Shown here one piece after another: positions 1 through 9,100 of a stretch of 59,334 nucleotides of DNA. The translations under genes were made by a program, and so were the position numbers. The notes under the pieces are model-generated. The model was not told the DNA's origin. It ran no database searches and worked only from the letters and a program-made list of their open reading frames with translations. Location: contig NZ_FQXJ01000026.1 of NCBI RefSeq assembly GCF_900129935.1, forward strand, positions 1-59,334, in the 5' to 3' direction. The stretch comes from Desulfosporosinus lacus DSM 15449 (GTDB lineage Bacteria; Bacillota; Desulfitobacteriia; Desulfitobacteriales; Desulfitobacteriaceae). Numbering within the stretch: position 1 is the stretch's first letter; each line of letters begins with the position of its first letter.

Positions 1-1
1 C

Positions 2-244
2 GTTTCTTGGTCTGAATTCCGGTCAATGCTGGATTATAAAGCGAGATGGTATGGACGGAAATTATCGATCATCGGCAAAACATTCCCATCCAGTCAGCTT
101 TGTTTTGCATGTGGTTATCGCAATAAGGATGTAAAAAACTTAAACCTGCGAGAATGGATATGCCCAATTTGCGGCATGTATCATGATCGAGATGAAAACG
201 CGGCCAAAAATATCCTTAGAGAAGGATTAAGGCTGGCAGGATAA
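2..244 (+). CDS. tnpB: IS605-family TnpB (OrfB) transposon-associated nuclease, C-terminal fragment
   Basis: The reading frame is already open at the window edge and ends at 244, so only about 80 C-terminal residues are visible. They hold the family's terminal zinc ribbon, two CxxC pairs (CFAC and CPIC), followed by the [11 protein letters not shown] segment that carries the last RuvC acidic residue. TnpB is an RNA-guided nuclease encoded by IS200/IS605 elements (family knowledge). Whether the 5' part is intact and whether a tnpA accompanies it lies outside the window. The internal ATG at 26 is not a start, because homology continues upstream of it. Confidence 0.9.
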   Translation, partial: VSWSEFRSMLDYKARWYGRKLSIIGKTFPSSQLCFACGYRNKDVKNLNLREWICPICGMYHDRDENAAKNILREGLRLAG

Positions 245-355
245 ATTTCTTTGCCGCGGGACACGCGGTTTAAGCTTGGGGAGTACACGGCATAAGCCGG
301 TATGATGAACCTGGAATCCCCTGGATTCATCCAAGGGGAGTGTCAAGGGGAATGA
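245..355 (+). mobile_element. Probable right end of the IS605-type element, overlapping its presumed omega-RNA
   Basis: The sequence directly after tnpB has no ORF. It contains a compact hairpin at 317-339 (CCCCTGGAT / ATCCAAGGGG, 2-nt loop, one bulge), followed by a G-rich stretch near 336-350. In IS200/IS605 elements the right end carries a subterminal hairpin, and the guide RNA of TnpB is made from the tnpB 3' end plus this region. The exact element boundary cannot be fixed without an empty site. Confidence 0.5.
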
Positions 356-446
356 TATTTAATAGGGCTTGGGTTGACACTGTACAAGATAAACAGGAAA
401 GTATACTGTATAAATCTTTTTGTAAGAAGAGGTTTATCCCAAGTAG

Positions 447-483
447 TGATATAATAAAGGACGAAAAAATTATTCTTGGGAGG
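447..483 (+). promoter_or_regulatory. Extended -10 promoter and RBS of the hydratase gene
   Basis: TGATATAAT at 447-455 is a good extended -10, but no strong -35 is seen. The RBS GGGAGG (478-483) lies 4 bases before the ATG at 488. The in-frame TTG at 476 overlaps this RBS and is therefore not the start. Confidence 0.5.
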
Positions 484-487
484 CAAT

Positions 488-2842
488 ATGATTCGTATAA
501 TTGATAATGGAACGTATCTTGTCAATGGAAAAGACCTCTTAGAGATACGGGAACAAGAAGTTCTATATGATGCTGGCGGTCGGCAGGTGAATATTGAGGA
601 TTTTCCGTATGCTAATCAAAACTTTGATCGCCAAAGTGCTCGGAAAAATACCATGTCCTTTAACATTCTCACTAACAAAAATACGTCTGGTGATGTTGAT
701 AAGTTAAAGATTCGCTTTGATGTCTTGGCTTCTCACGATATTACCTATGTGGGGATTATTCAAACCGCGCGTGCCAGCGGACACCTTGCAGAGTTTCCGA
801 TACCCTATGTACTGACAAATTGCCATAACAGTCTTTGTGCTGTCGGCGGGACGATCAATGAGGACGATCACGTTTTTGGCCTTTCGGCTGCCCAAAAATA
901 CGGCGGAATCTATGTTCCCGCCCATCAAGCCGTTATCCATCAGTATGTGAGAGAGATGATGACCAGTTGCGGAAGTATGATTCTCGGTTCAGATAGCCAC
1001 ACAAGGTATGGGGCTCTTGGTACGATGGGGATAGGCGAGGGCGGGCCGGAATTAGTAAAACAGCTTTTAGAGAAAACGTATGACATTACCTTTCCGGAAA
1101 TCATTGCAGTATACCTTAAAGGTAAACCGCGACGTGGAGTGGGGCCCCAGGATGTTGCTCTTTCGATCATTGGTGCGGTATTCAAGAATGGTTTTGCGAA
1201 GAACAAGGTACTGGAGTTTGTAGGACCTGGAATCGCTAATTTATCTGTGGATTATAGGAACGGCATTGATGTCATGACGACAGAAACCACTTGCTTAAGT
1301 TCTATTTGGCAAACAGATCAAAAAGTAAAAGAATACTTTGAAATTCATGGACGACCTGAAAGTTATTCTAAGCTGGAACCGGGAACAATCGCTTATTACG
1401 ATGGAGCGGTCATCGTAGACTTAGACAAAATTGAGCCCATGATTGCTTTACCCTTTCATCCCAGTAATGTTTATACCATTGCCGAACTGAATAGGAATAC
1501 CGACGATATTCTGAGGATGATTGAAGTAGAAGGCAGAAAACAGATTGAAAATCCAGCGATTAAGTTTAATCTTACGGAGCATATTGTTGACGGGAGATTG
1601 AAGGTTGATCAGGCCATCGTGGCAGGGTGTGCAGGGGGAACTTATGAGAACTTGGTTGATGTTTCATCCATCGTAGACAACCATTTTATTGGCGATGGAA
1701 GCTTGTCATTAGGGGTTTATCCGTCTAGTCAACCGATTTATCTTGAATTGGTTAGGAATGGTGCAGCGGCCAAAATGATGACCGCGGGTGCTGTTATCAA
1801 AACTGCCTTTTGTGGACCGTGTTTTGGAGCTGGGGATGTACCAGCTAATGGAAGTTTTAGTATAAGACATACTACCCGAAACTTCCTCAACAGAGAAGGC
1901 TCTAAACCTGGAGATGGACAGATCTCCTCGGTGGCTCTGATGGATGCTCGATCAATTGCTGCAACTGCAATTAATGGAGGAAATTTGACCCCTGCAACAG
2001 ACCTCGATTTTCCAGCTGCGGATTTACCGTACAAATTTGATAATAAGATTTACGCTAATAGGATCTATAACGGTTTCAGTAAACCCCAGACGCAAAAGGA
2101 TTTGAAATATGGGCCCAATATTGCCGATTGGCCTAGGATGATTGCTCTGCCGGAGAACCTTGTTTTAAAAGTAGCTTCTGTTATTATGGATCCGGTCACC
2201 ACTACCGATGAATTAATTCCATCCGGGGAAACATCGTCCTACCGCTCCAATCCCCTTAAACTTGCTGAGTTCACATTATCGAGGAAAGATCCCGAATATG
2301 TGAGTAAAGCCAAAGAAGTCCAAGCCTTAGAAATCGAACGACAGAGCCTCGTTTCTGGTAAGGGTGATTCAATTTCAACGCAACTAAGAGAAATCTGCCA
2401 GGAATTAATAAATAATTCTAATCAACACTTTACAGATATTGAAGATGTATTGAAGAGAATTGGGATCGGAACTACCATCTATGCAGTAAAACCGGGGGAC
2501 GGATCAGCTAGGGAGCAGGCTGCATCAAGTCAGAAGGTTTTAGGCGGGTGGGCTAATATAGCTAAGGAATATGCAACGAAACGTTATAGAAGTAATTTAG
2601 TTAACTGGGGCATGTTACCTTTTACCATCGAAATTAATCCTGAAATGATCTTTCATGTAGATGATCTCCTTTTTATTCCTAATATTAAACAAAGAATACT
2701 GAATGGGGATGAAAATATTCCTGCCCAGGTGATAAGTTCCAAGGGGATTCAAGAAATTGAATTATCCTTAAGAAATTTATCCAAAGATGAAAGGGAGATA
2801 ATTCTAAAAGGATGCTTGATTAACTACTATACAGGGGAATAA
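488..2842 (+). CDS. Aconitase-family hydratase (YbhJ-like)
   Basis: A 784-residue protein of the aconitase/homoaconitase superfamily, most like the uncharacterised YbhJ-type putative hydratases. Visible family marks are the SDSHTRYGA segment near residue 170, TTCLSS near 267, and cysteines in AGCAGG (about 380) and CGPCFG (about 440-443). The last two match the positions that ligate the [4Fe-4S] cluster in aconitase, although the usual SCTN context is altered to AGCAGG. The predicted activity is a cytoplasmic dehydration/hydration of a carboxylic acid, with substrate unknown. It stands alone with its own promoter and terminator and no TCA-cycle neighbours. The start at ATG 488 is set by the GGGAGG RBS. 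Confidence 0.8.
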   Translation: MIRIIDNGTYLVNGKDLLEIREQEVLYDAGGRQVNIEDFPYANQNFDRQSARKNTMSFNILTNKNTSGDVDKLKIRFDVLASHDITYVGIIQTARASGHLAEFPIPYVLTNCHNSLCAVGGTINEDDHVFGLSAAQKYGGIYVPAHQAVIHQYVREMMTSCGSMILGSDSHTRYGALGTMGIGEGGPELVKQLLEKTYDITFPEIIAVYLKGKPRRGVGPQDVALSIIGAVFKNGFAKNKVLEFVGPGIANLSVDYRNGIDVMTTETTCLSSIWQTDQKVKEYFEIHGRPESYSKLEPGTIAYYDGAVIVDLDKIEPMIALPFHPSNVYTIAELNRNTDDILRMIEVEGRKQIENPAIKFNLTEHIVDGRLKVDQAIVAGCAGGTYENLVDVSSIVDNHFIGDGSLSLGVYPSSQPIYLELVRNGAAAKMMTAGAVIKTAFCGPCFGAGDVPANGSFSIRHTTRNFLNREGSKPGDGQISSVALMDARSIAATAINGGNLTPATDLDFPAADLPYKFDNKIYANRIYNGFSKPQTQKDLKYGPNIADWPRMIALPENLVLKVASVIMDPVTTTDELIPSGETSSYRSNPLKLAEFTLSRKDPEYVSKAKEVQALEIERQSLVSGKGDSISTQLREICQELINNSNQHFTDIEDVLKRIGIGTTIYAVKPGDGSAREQAASSQKVLGGWANIAKEYATKRYRSNLVNWGMLPFTIEINPEMIFHVDDLLFIPNIKQRILNGDENIPAQVISSKGIQEIELSLRNLSKDEREIILKGCLINYYTGE

Positions 2843-2868
2843 TTATCCCTAAAAATTAGGAGTCTGAA

Positions 2869-2916
2869 GAACCGTCAATTTCAATCAGAAATTGGCGGTT
2901 CTATTTTATTTTATTT
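2869..2916 (+). terminator. Rho-independent terminator of the hydratase gene
   Basis: Near-perfect stem GAACCGTCAATTTC / GAAATTGGCGGTTC (2869-2901), with one G-T pair, followed by a T-rich tail. Confidence 0.85.
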
Positions 2917-3062
2917 AAACCAAGTTATTATCAAATCTCTAAAAAAGTAAATATTCGGTCTTCATACATTCATTAAATAATTATAATTTTTTAAAATAGG
3001 CCTGTAATCTAAAAGTTCAAGAAAGAGTATGAATTTGGAATAATTTTAAGAAATGGACTTTT

Positions 3063-3101
3063 GTTTCGTATATTGAAACCTTGTTTCAAAGGTTGTATAA
3101 T
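3063..3101 (+). promoter_or_regulatory. Promoter with a palindromic operator over the -35 box
   Basis: TTGAAA (3073-3078), 17 bases, TATAAT (3096-3101). The -35 is embedded in the perfect palindrome TTGAAAC-CTT-GTTTCAA (3073-3089), with further GTTTC/GAAAC half sites on each side (3063-3067, 3114-3118). This layout suggests regulation of the downstream dehydrogenase gene by a dimeric DNA-binding protein that is not identifiable here. The rest of the 2843-3215 gap holds only the preceding terminator. Confidence 0.6.
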
Positions 3102-3215
3102 ATGAAATATCAAGAAACCAAGCAGGCATAATTTGTTGTAGTTCTCATTGGTAGAGTTGCTTGTTAAGTTTAGCACAAACGCTAAAAGAATAGATAATTA
3201 CTAGGAGGAAATTTT

Positions 3216-4235
3216 ATGAACAGAAATAATAAAAACTTTAAGCAAAAAGTATTAGTATCAGGAATGATTCCACGTGTGGCATACGATATATTAGTTCGGA
3301 AATATGAAGTCGAGATGCATGAGCAATCAAATCTGCTTACAAAAGAAGAAATAAAAGAAAAATTAGTCGACAAGGACGCTTTGCTTTGCTTGTTATCAGA
3401 CCAAATTGACGAGGAGCTGATTAAGTCTAACCCTAATCTTAAAGTAATTGCCAATTATGGTGCTGGTTTTAATAACATTGATATCGCTGCCGCAGGAAGC
3501 CTGAATATACCTGTAACTAACACTCCGGATATATCTACAGATGCTACCGCTGATTTAGCCCTGGGCTTGATCATAGCGATTGGACGCAGAATAGTTGAAG
3601 GGGATAAAGAAACACGTGCAGGCAGATTCAAAGGTTGGGCTCCTTTATACCACCTTGGCGTTGATGTTACGGGTAAAACTCTGGGGATTATAGGAATGGG
3701 TAATATCGGTCAAGCCATTGTTCGACGTGCTAAAGGCTTTGAGATGAAAGTTGTATATTATACTAGAACTCGTCTTTCCCTTGAGCAAGAACAAGCTCTA
3801 GGTCTCCAATATCTGCCCTTTGAAGAAGTTATTAAAAATGCAGACTATTTGACCTTAAGTTTAAGCTACTCTGCCGCAACCCACCATATAATTGGTCAAA
3901 AAGAACTGAGTCTCATGAAGAGTAATTCTTATCTTATCAATGTCGCTCGTGGCCCTCTAGTTGATGAAAAAGCTTTGCTTGAAGTGTTGGAAAGTAAAAA
4001 AATTGCCGGTGCAGCACTTGATGTTTATGAATTAGAACCTGCAATTACCCCAGGACTCGAAAAATTAGATAATGTCATCCTAACCCCTCATATTGGAAAT
4101 GCCACTGTAGAAACCCGTGATGCAATGGCTGAAATCGCTGCTAATAATATCGTTGCTGTTCTTGAAGGTCGTGGGCCATTAACCTGTGTCAATGAACACT
4201 ATCTACGTAGAGAATTTGGGAACACTGCTAAGTAA
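3216..4235 (+). CDS. NAD-dependent D-2-hydroxyacid dehydrogenase
   Basis: A 339-residue member of the D-isomer-specific 2-hydroxyacid dehydrogenase family (glyoxylate/hydroxypyruvate reductase-like), which interconverts 2-oxo and D-2-hydroxy acids using NAD(P)H. It has the Rossmann motif GMGNIGQ near residue 160, and the catalytic triad appears as Arg in NVARGP (about 244), Glu in ELEP (about 271) and His in PHIG (about 290). The loop before the cofactor site reads NYGAGFNNID, typical of the glyoxylate reductase branch. RBS AGGAGG lies 7 bases before the ATG. It is monocistronic, preceded by a palindromic promoter and followed by a terminator. The exact substrate cannot be read from sequence. 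Confidence 0.9.
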   Translation: MNRNNKNFKQKVLVSGMIPRVAYDILVRKYEVEMHEQSNLLTKEEIKEKLVDKDALLCLLSDQIDEELIKSNPNLKVIANYGAGFNNIDIAAAGSLNIPVTNTPDISTDATADLALGLIIAIGRRIVEGDKETRAGRFKGWAPLYHLGVDVTGKTLGIIGMGNIGQAIVRRAKGFEMKVVYYTRTRLSLEQEQALGLQYLPFEEVIKNADYLTLSLSYSAATHHIIGQKELSLMKSNSYLINVARGPLVDEKALLEVLESKKIAGAALDVYELEPAITPGLEKLDNVILTPHIGNATVETRDAMAEIAANNIVAVLEGRGPLTCVNEHYLRREFGNTAK

Positions 4236-4356
4236 GATCATGCCTGTCAAATGACATTTATTTTAGTTGATTATCCAATTATTTAGAACAGTGGCAGGAT
4301 ATGGTTGGAATATGCTTCTCCGGCTGATAATAATGAGGTAGAGTTGTGTAAGGGAC

Positions 4357-4393
4357 CCATAGACCGCTTAAGAAGCGGTCTATGGTCTTTTTT
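4357..4393 (+). terminator. Terminator after the dehydrogenase gene
   Basis: Perfect 13-bp stem CCATAGACCGCTT / AAGCGGTCTATGG with a 3-base loop, followed by TCTTTTTT. Confidence 0.9.
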
Positions 4394-4467
4394 AGCGTAT
4401 AGGGCTGATGGCGGTAATATCAGTAACAGAGTATACTTAAGTTAATGAGTGATTGGAGGTAGTTACT

Positions 4468-4572
4468 TTGGGAGATAAAAGTCCTAAGAACAAGGAGAAA
4501 AAGAAGAAGAAGGCCGAAAAGAAAATCGTTCCCATATCTTCTTCAATTGCGCCGGCTAACAAGCCCCAATAA
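4468..4572 (+). CDS. Small lysine-rich protein (34 aa)
   Basis: A TTG start 8 bases after the RBS GGAGG (4456-4460) opens a 34-codon frame with a run of lysines and glutamates (KNKEKKKKKAEKK), then a short Ser/Pro-rich tail. Short basic proteins starting MGDKSPK are common in anaerobic Firmicutes and have no known function. Its own terminator follows at once, which supports it being a real gene. Nucleic-acid or ribosome binding would be plausible from composition only. Confidence 0.6.
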   Translation: MGDKSPKNKEKKKKKAEKKIVPISSSIAPANKPQ

Positions 4573-4591
4573 TAATTATATTTATGCAGAT

Positions 4592-4620
4592 AAAAATCCA
4601 GCTTTTTGCTGGATTTTTTT
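4592..4620 (+). terminator. Terminator between the small basic gene and carD
   Basis: AAAAATCCAGC / GCTGGATTTTT stem with TTTTT loop. The T-run serves the plus strand and the A-run serves the convergent minus gene. Confidence 0.85.
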
Positions 4621-4651
4621 TTTGCAGTTGCACTTCTATAGAACTATAACC

Positions 4652-5146
4652 TTACGTTAATGGGATCAAAAGAACTTCATCTAGTAAATGGTCAGCTTGT
4701 TCTTGAGCAATTCCTTTGACTTGCATTACCTCACTGATAAACATCCGACGGGCATTGTTTAACATATTTGTGTCTTCTGATCCAAGCTTGTTCTTTTGAC
4801 TTTTCCGCATTAAATCACGTATAATTTCAGTTCCTTTATAAATATCGCCAGTTTTTATTTTACTTTTGTTAAGATCCCTGCAATAGCGTTTGTCTTCATA
4901 GATAATTGGATCTGTATTTCCAAGGTGGAAATCTGTAAGAACACTTTCTAAGATGTCAGGCTCCACTATCTGACGAATACCAAGAGCTGAGGCTTTTTCT
5001 GTAGGAATCATAACTTGCATATTGATTTGAGGCATATTCAATGTATAGTAAAGCTTCTTTTTTCCTAATACCTCTTTCTCTTCAATGGTTTCAATAATAC
5101 CTACACCTTGCATTGGATAAAGAACTTTGTCTCCAATTTGAAACAT
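4652..5146 (-). CDS. carD: CarD/CdnL-family RNA polymerase-binding regulator
   Basis: A 164-residue protein with an N-terminal CarD/TRCF RNA-polymerase-interacting domain (opening FQIGDKVLYPMQGVG, about residues 1-60) and a helical C-terminal part as in CarD/CdnL. These proteins bind the RNA polymerase beta subunit and stabilise open complexes at promoters (family knowledge). The RBS AGGAGGTG precedes the ATG. It is a single gene with its own promoter, convergent with the small basic gene. Confidence 0.9.
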   Translation of the reverse strand: MFQIGDKVLYPMQGVGIIETIEEKEVLGKKKLYYTLNMPQINMQVMIPTEKASALGIRQIVEPDILESVLTDFHLGNTDPIIYEDKRYCRDLNKSKIKTGDIYKGTEIIRDLMRKSQKNKLGSEDTNMLNNARRMFISEVMQVKGIAQEQADHLLDEVLLIPLT

Positions 5147-5173
5147 AAATACACCTCCTGAGTTACTTATTTA

Positions 5174-5202
5174 AGTATAACACAGGATTAAGTAATTAAC
5201 AA
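5174..5202 (-). promoter_or_regulatory. Sigma-A-type promoter of carD
   Basis: On the minus strand TTGTTA (5202-5197), 17 bases, TATACT (5179-5174), about 30 bases before the start codon. Confidence 0.7.
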
Positions 5203-5459
5203 AAGTATATATTACCATATAAAATTAGTTATTGTCAATAAATAATTCGTAGAATTTGCTATGATCTATTTGGACATTTCGGTTGAATATAACAAGTATG
5301 GAGATATTATGTCATAACTTCAAAGCTCTTTGTTGGGCAAGCATTGTGGTTTCCCTATCCAGTTACTTTTCTATAATTTGGTTTAACCTTTATCAGAGAA
5401 TATGGTGTAAAATATACTTATTTGGTGAATCAAGATTATCCCTAGGAGATGGAGGTAAA

Positions 5460-6506
5460 ATGAGTAATACTGGAATTCCTAAATCTTCAGACCCGATATG
5501 GCAGGAGAGACTTGATAGGAAACCTGCAGGGATCTACTATTACAGCAGGAAGAAAAAACGGTTAAGGCAGTTATTAACGGGGATACTCAGTCTCTTTATA
5601 ATCTTTGGCTTGTGCTTTTTAGGATTTTTGTATGCACCTATCCAACCTTTTAGGATGCTTCGTGAATTATGGGTGACCAGCGCTATGACGACATTGAATC
5701 ATCAATACCTGGCCACGTACTTGTTCAGCGAGGCAGAGATTCAAAAGATAATGGATAACAACAAGGTTGCTGATCTTGGCAACTCAGATCCTTCAAATAT
5801 TGAAACTCCTGGAACTGACAACAATACCGGAATAGAGCTCATTGATATCAGCCAAAAGGGGTTTAAAGGTTATCTGCTTAAAATTACGGATCCTGGACGT
5901 GTCAAGGTGGCGGCAACGAGTCATCTCGGCAAGATGGGAGCAAAAGCTGAAGACATTGCCAAAGAGAATGGAGCAATTGCAGTCATTAATGGGGGTGCAT
6001 TTGAAGATCCAGAGGGTAAAGGCAACGGCGGTCAGCCTTTGGGCATTCTCATCTCGGACGGTCATATTCTCCATAAAGACCCAGTCTCATCATTCAATAT
6101 CATTGGGTTAAATCGTGACGATGTTTTGGTCCTTGGCCATTATACTCTGAATCAAATCAAACAGATGGATATAAGGGATGCCGTAACGTTCAGCCCCTTC
6201 CTTGTCGTCGATGGTAAACCGTCTATTACCCATGGAGACGGGGGATGGGGTATTGCCCCCAGGACAGCGATAGGGCAGACGAAGGAGGGCAATATTTTAA
6301 TGCTGGTGATTGATGGTCGTCAGATTGGGTCCCTCGGTGCTACACTTAAAGATGTCCAGGATATTATGCTTGAAAACGGTGCCTATAATGTTGCTAATCT
6401 TGACGGCGGATCTTCAACGGTGCTTTACTACAATGGCAAGATAGTTAATCACCCCTCGAGCCAGTATGGTGAACGCCATGCGCCGTCCTTTTTTATTGTG
6501 AAATAA
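5460..6506 (+). CDS. Membrane-anchored phosphodiester glycosidase (NAGPA-domain) protein
   Basis: A 348-residue protein. A basic N-terminus (RKKKRLRQ) is followed by one membrane segment at about residues 40-60, so the rest is probably extracytoplasmic. The C-terminal two thirds is a phosphodiester glycosidase domain with the characteristic APRTAIGQ and NLDGGSSTVLYY segments, the family that removes GlcNAc caps from phosphodiesters and is often found in bacterial envelope proteins. ATG 5460 follows the RBS GGAGG closely. An in-frame extension to 5283 has no RBS and is rejected. Substrate unknown, possibly a wall polymer or exopolysaccharide. Confidence 0.85.
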   Translation: MSNTGIPKSSDPIWQERLDRKPAGIYYYSRKKKRLRQLLTGILSLFIIFGLCFLGFLYAPIQPFRMLRELWVTSAMTTLNHQYLATYLFSEAEIQKIMDNNKVADLGNSDPSNIETPGTDNNTGIELIDISQKGFKGYLLKITDPGRVKVAATSHLGKMGAKAEDIAKENGAIAVINGGAFEDPEGKGNGGQPLGILISDGHILHKDPVSSFNIIGLNRDDVLVLGHYTLNQIKQMDIRDAVTFSPFLVVDGKPSITHGDGGWGIAPRTAIGQTKEGNILMLVIDGRQIGSLGATLKDVQDIMLENGAYNVANLDGGSSTVLYYNGKIVNHPSSQYGERHAPSFFIVK

Positions 6507-6552
6507 TGTAGATTCAATACCCTAATACCCTTGAACTATTGAGAGCCCGTAT

Positions 6553-6586
6553 AAAAGACCTGCCTTCTAAATTGGCAGGTCTTTTT
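6553..6586 (+). terminator. Terminator of the phosphodiester glycosidase gene
   Basis: AAAAGACCTGCC / GGCAGGTCTTTTT stem, 9-base loop, T-run. Confidence 0.9.
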
Positions 6587-6714
6587 ATAATAGCCAGGAG
6601 GTATAACTTTTCGTTACATACTTTCCGGAAGGTCCGAGTTAATAGCAGTATAGCCCCACGGGATCAGGGACATAATACATTACTTGAATCAGATTTTTGA
6701 AAGCATGGAGGATA

Positions 6715-7992
6715 ATGGTGAGCGCCTATGATGAAGTTTTTACCCGATTAGTTAAAGCATCTTACAATGATAATCTTGAGCAAGAGATCAAGGAAATTGA
6801 AGCAAGCGGTAATGAAACTACGAAGAAATATATCTATTATGCCATGGGGAATGGTGACCAGGACAAAGTGGTTTTTCAAATTAACGATTGTGAAGGGGCT
6901 TGCTCAGGCGAAAAACATAACTGTGAAACGGCATGTATTTTTAATGCCATCGTTCGGGATATGGAAGGGAAAGTAGTGATCCAAGATCGGAACTGTGTTC
7001 ACTGTGGGCATTGTATCGATTCGTGTTCACTCAATAACCTAATCGATAAGAAAGAATTTATTCCTTTAATTGATCTTCTGAGGAAAAGAGAGACCGCGGT
7101 TTATGCAATTGTAGCTCCTGCGATTATTGGGCAGTTCGGGGATCGTGTTACCATGGGTCAACTTCGAGCCGCCTTTAAGCATCTTGGTTTTTACGGGATG
7201 GTGGAAGTTGCGTTATTTGCTGATATCCTAAGCCTAAAAGAAGCTCTTGAATTTGATCGTACAGTTCATACAGATGAAGATTTTGTCTTAACCAGTTGTT
7301 GCTGTCCAATCTGGGTAGGGATGGTAAAACGAGTTTATCATACCTTAATTCCTCACATCTTACCCTCAGTATCTCCTATGGTTGCTTGTGGTCGGGGAAT
7401 TAAACGACTTCATCCCGAAGCGAAGGTCGTCTTTATTGGGCCTTGTATTGCCAAAAAGGCAGAGGCTAAAGAACAAGATATCAAGGACGCCGTCGATGCC
7501 GTTCTGACTTTTGAAGAAGTTAATCAAATCTTCGAGGCGACGGGAATTAACCCAGCAGATATGGAGGATATTCCTAGCGGCCATTCTTCCACTGGCGGAC
7601 GGATTTATGCCCGTACTGCCGGTGTAACAAAAGCTATTTCGGATACTCTGGATCAACTTAGACCGGACAAGTCTATTCGGATCAAGGCGGTTCAAGCTAA
7701 TGGGATCCAGGAGTGTAAAGAGCTCCTGCGTTCGATTAACCGCGGAGATATTCAGGCCAATTTTTATGAGGGAATGGGATGTGTTGGGGGATGTGTTGGC
7801 GGACCCAAAGCGCTCCTGAAATCTGAATTAGGAACTATCCATGTTAATACCTATGGTCTTTTAGCGAAAGCCCATACCCCCTTGAATAACCCCTATATTC
7901 TAGAACTGCTTAACCGTCTTAATATTGAGGATATCAATAGCTTGCTTGAAGGAGAATCTGCTGCAATTTTTCAGCGGGATTTTAACAAATAA
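6715..7992 (+). CDS. [FeFe]-hydrogenase-like protein, probably group B
   Basis: A 425-residue iron-sulfur protein. The N-terminal third has cysteine sets for ferredoxin-like clusters (about residues 58-75, and CVHCGHC near 93-100). The H-cluster signatures follow: TSCCCPIW (about 192), GPCIAKKAEA (about 242) and EGMGCVGGCVGG (about 352). The TSCCCP and GPCIAKK forms differ from the group A TSCCPxW and MPCxxKK and resemble the poorly characterised group B enzymes. No diaphorase, ferredoxin or maturase gene is adjacent. ATG 6715 is preceded by GGAGG; the in-frame TTG at 6697 is upstream of that RBS. Activity (H2 evolution, uptake or sensing) is not established. Confidence 0.85.
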   Translation: MVSAYDEVFTRLVKASYNDNLEQEIKEIEASGNETTKKYIYYAMGNGDQDKVVFQINDCEGACSGEKHNCETACIFNAIVRDMEGKVVIQDRNCVHCGHCIDSCSLNNLIDKKEFIPLIDLLRKRETAVYAIVAPAIIGQFGDRVTMGQLRAAFKHLGFYGMVEVALFADILSLKEALEFDRTVHTDEDFVLTSCCCPIWVGMVKRVYHTLIPHILPSVSPMVACGRGIKRLHPEAKVVFIGPCIAKKAEAKEQDIKDAVDAVLTFEEVNQIFEATGINPADMEDIPSGHSSTGGRIYARTAGVTKAISDTLDQLRPDKSIRIKAVQANGIQECKELLRSINRGDIQANFYEGMGCVGGCVGGPKALLKSELGTIHVNTYGLLAKAHTPLNNPYILELLNRLNIEDINSLLEGESAAIFQRDFNK

Positions 7993-8083
7993 TGGAGGCA
8001 TGAAGTCAAAGTTGTGATACACATCATTTTGTTATGAATGATTCATTTTTTAATGGTCATAGTGGATTATATGAATTCCATTA

Positions 8084-8125
8084 AGAACCTAGAAAACAGC
8101 CGTATTCGGCTGTTTTCTAGGTTCT
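8084..8125 (+). terminator. Strong hairpin after the hydrogenase-like gene
   Basis: Perfect 19-bp inverted repeat (arms 8084-8102 and 8107-8125) with a 4-base loop and T-rich arm end; probably a terminator. The rest of 7993-8340 is AT-rich and shows no gene. Confidence 0.75.
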
Positions 8126-8340
8126 AGAATTATTTCCTCTGCTATATTAAAACTCAATGTATTTGATTATAAGTTATATTTTTCCACTAGAGGTGACAGA
8201 TAAGTAAGTTGCTTGATATACATGTCAAATTATTATTACCTCCACTTGGCAATTTTGGTATATATTTTCCTGTTTCATTTCAAATAGTTTTTCTTTATTG
8301 AGAAAAACTAAGCCATATCTATTGAAAGGAGATATGAAAT

Positions 8341-8958
8341 ATGAAGTTATTACATAGCCTTGATCAGGTTTCTAAGTTAATAAATTCTGGGAAGAAAATG
8401 AGAGACTCAATACCTATTGGGTTTATCAGCGGGCTAATGGGGACGATTGTCATGGATTTAAGCAATTTGATGTTCAAGAAAACAGGAATAAGCGAAAAAA
8501 CTTATGCACAGTTTGCCGGATCAGTTTTAATGAGACCTTCCAGGTTGCTTTTAAAGGAAAATCGAATTTTAGGGCAAATATTACACCTTATAACGGGTTC
8601 GATTATTGGTATACCCTTATTTGCTGTTTTAAAGAAAACAGGTAAAGATAATTACCTGTTTAAAGGAGCGATATATGGTACCTTTACTTGGGAACTTCTT
8701 TACTCTTTTGGGTTAAGATACAATGTATTTAGATCAAAGGCCCACTCGACAAGCACGCATATTACTACTTTAATTGATAATCTAGTCTATGGCTTTGTTT
8801 CGTCGGCAACTATTATATTCCTTACGGATCACGCAGTTTTACCCAAAGGCAGTGACAAGCAATTAGAGACTCAGATGGAAGGTGAAATGCCGAAGGTGAA
8901 TGATAATGGAATAGGGGATTCCTTTTACAACTACGAGGATGAAGTGAGACTCCATTAG
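8341..8958 (+). CDS. Small multi-pass membrane protein of unknown function
   Basis: A 205-residue protein not assigned to a family. It has four probable membrane segments (about residues 25-45, 80-100, 110-125, 145-165) and a polar acidic C-terminal tail of about 40 residues. RBS AAAGGAG precedes the ATG by about 8 bases. It is monocistronic, bounded by a hairpin upstream and terminators downstream. No motif allows a functional prediction. Confidence 0.75.
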   Translation: MKLLHSLDQVSKLINSGKKMRDSIPIGFISGLMGTIVMDLSNLMFKKTGISEKTYAQFAGSVLMRPSRLLLKENRILGQILHLITGSIIGIPLFAVLKKTGKDNYLFKGAIYGTFTWELLYSFGLRYNVFRSKAHSTSTHITTLIDNLVYGFVSSATIIFLTDHAVLPKGSDKQLETQMEGEMPKVNDNGIGDSFYNYEDEVRLH

Positions 8959-8970
8959 TGTTCGCAACAA

Positions 8971-8998
8971 TGTAGCTCTTCTTAGATGAAGAGCTACA
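8971..8998 (+). terminator. Terminator hairpin
   Basis: Perfect 11-bp stem TGTAGCTCTTC / GAAGAGCTACA with a 6-base loop, 13 bases after the membrane protein gene. No strong T-run. Confidence 0.65.
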
Positions 8999-9023
8999 TA
9001 AATAATTATAAATGGGCTTAAAC

Positions 9024-9064
9024 ATTATGAGAGGTACCTCTTTTACGGAGGTATCTCTCATAAT
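9024..9064. terminator. Bidirectional terminator between convergent genes
   Basis: 17-bp arms ATTATGAGAGGTACCTC / GAGGTATCTCTCATAAT with one G-T pair, placed between the plus gene ending at 8958 and the minus gene ending at 9101. Confidence 0.75.
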
Positions 9065-9100
9065 TTGTTGTTTTTGGCGAATAGTTTCAAGTCAAAATAG

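Noticed and set aside
1738-2034. 98-codon minus-strand ORF
   Set aside because: Antisense shadow inside the aconitase-family gene.
5283-5459. N-terminal extension of the phosphodiester glycosidase gene
   Set aside because: In-frame but without RBS; ATG 5460 has GGAGG just before it and gives the expected basic N-terminus plus membrane segment.
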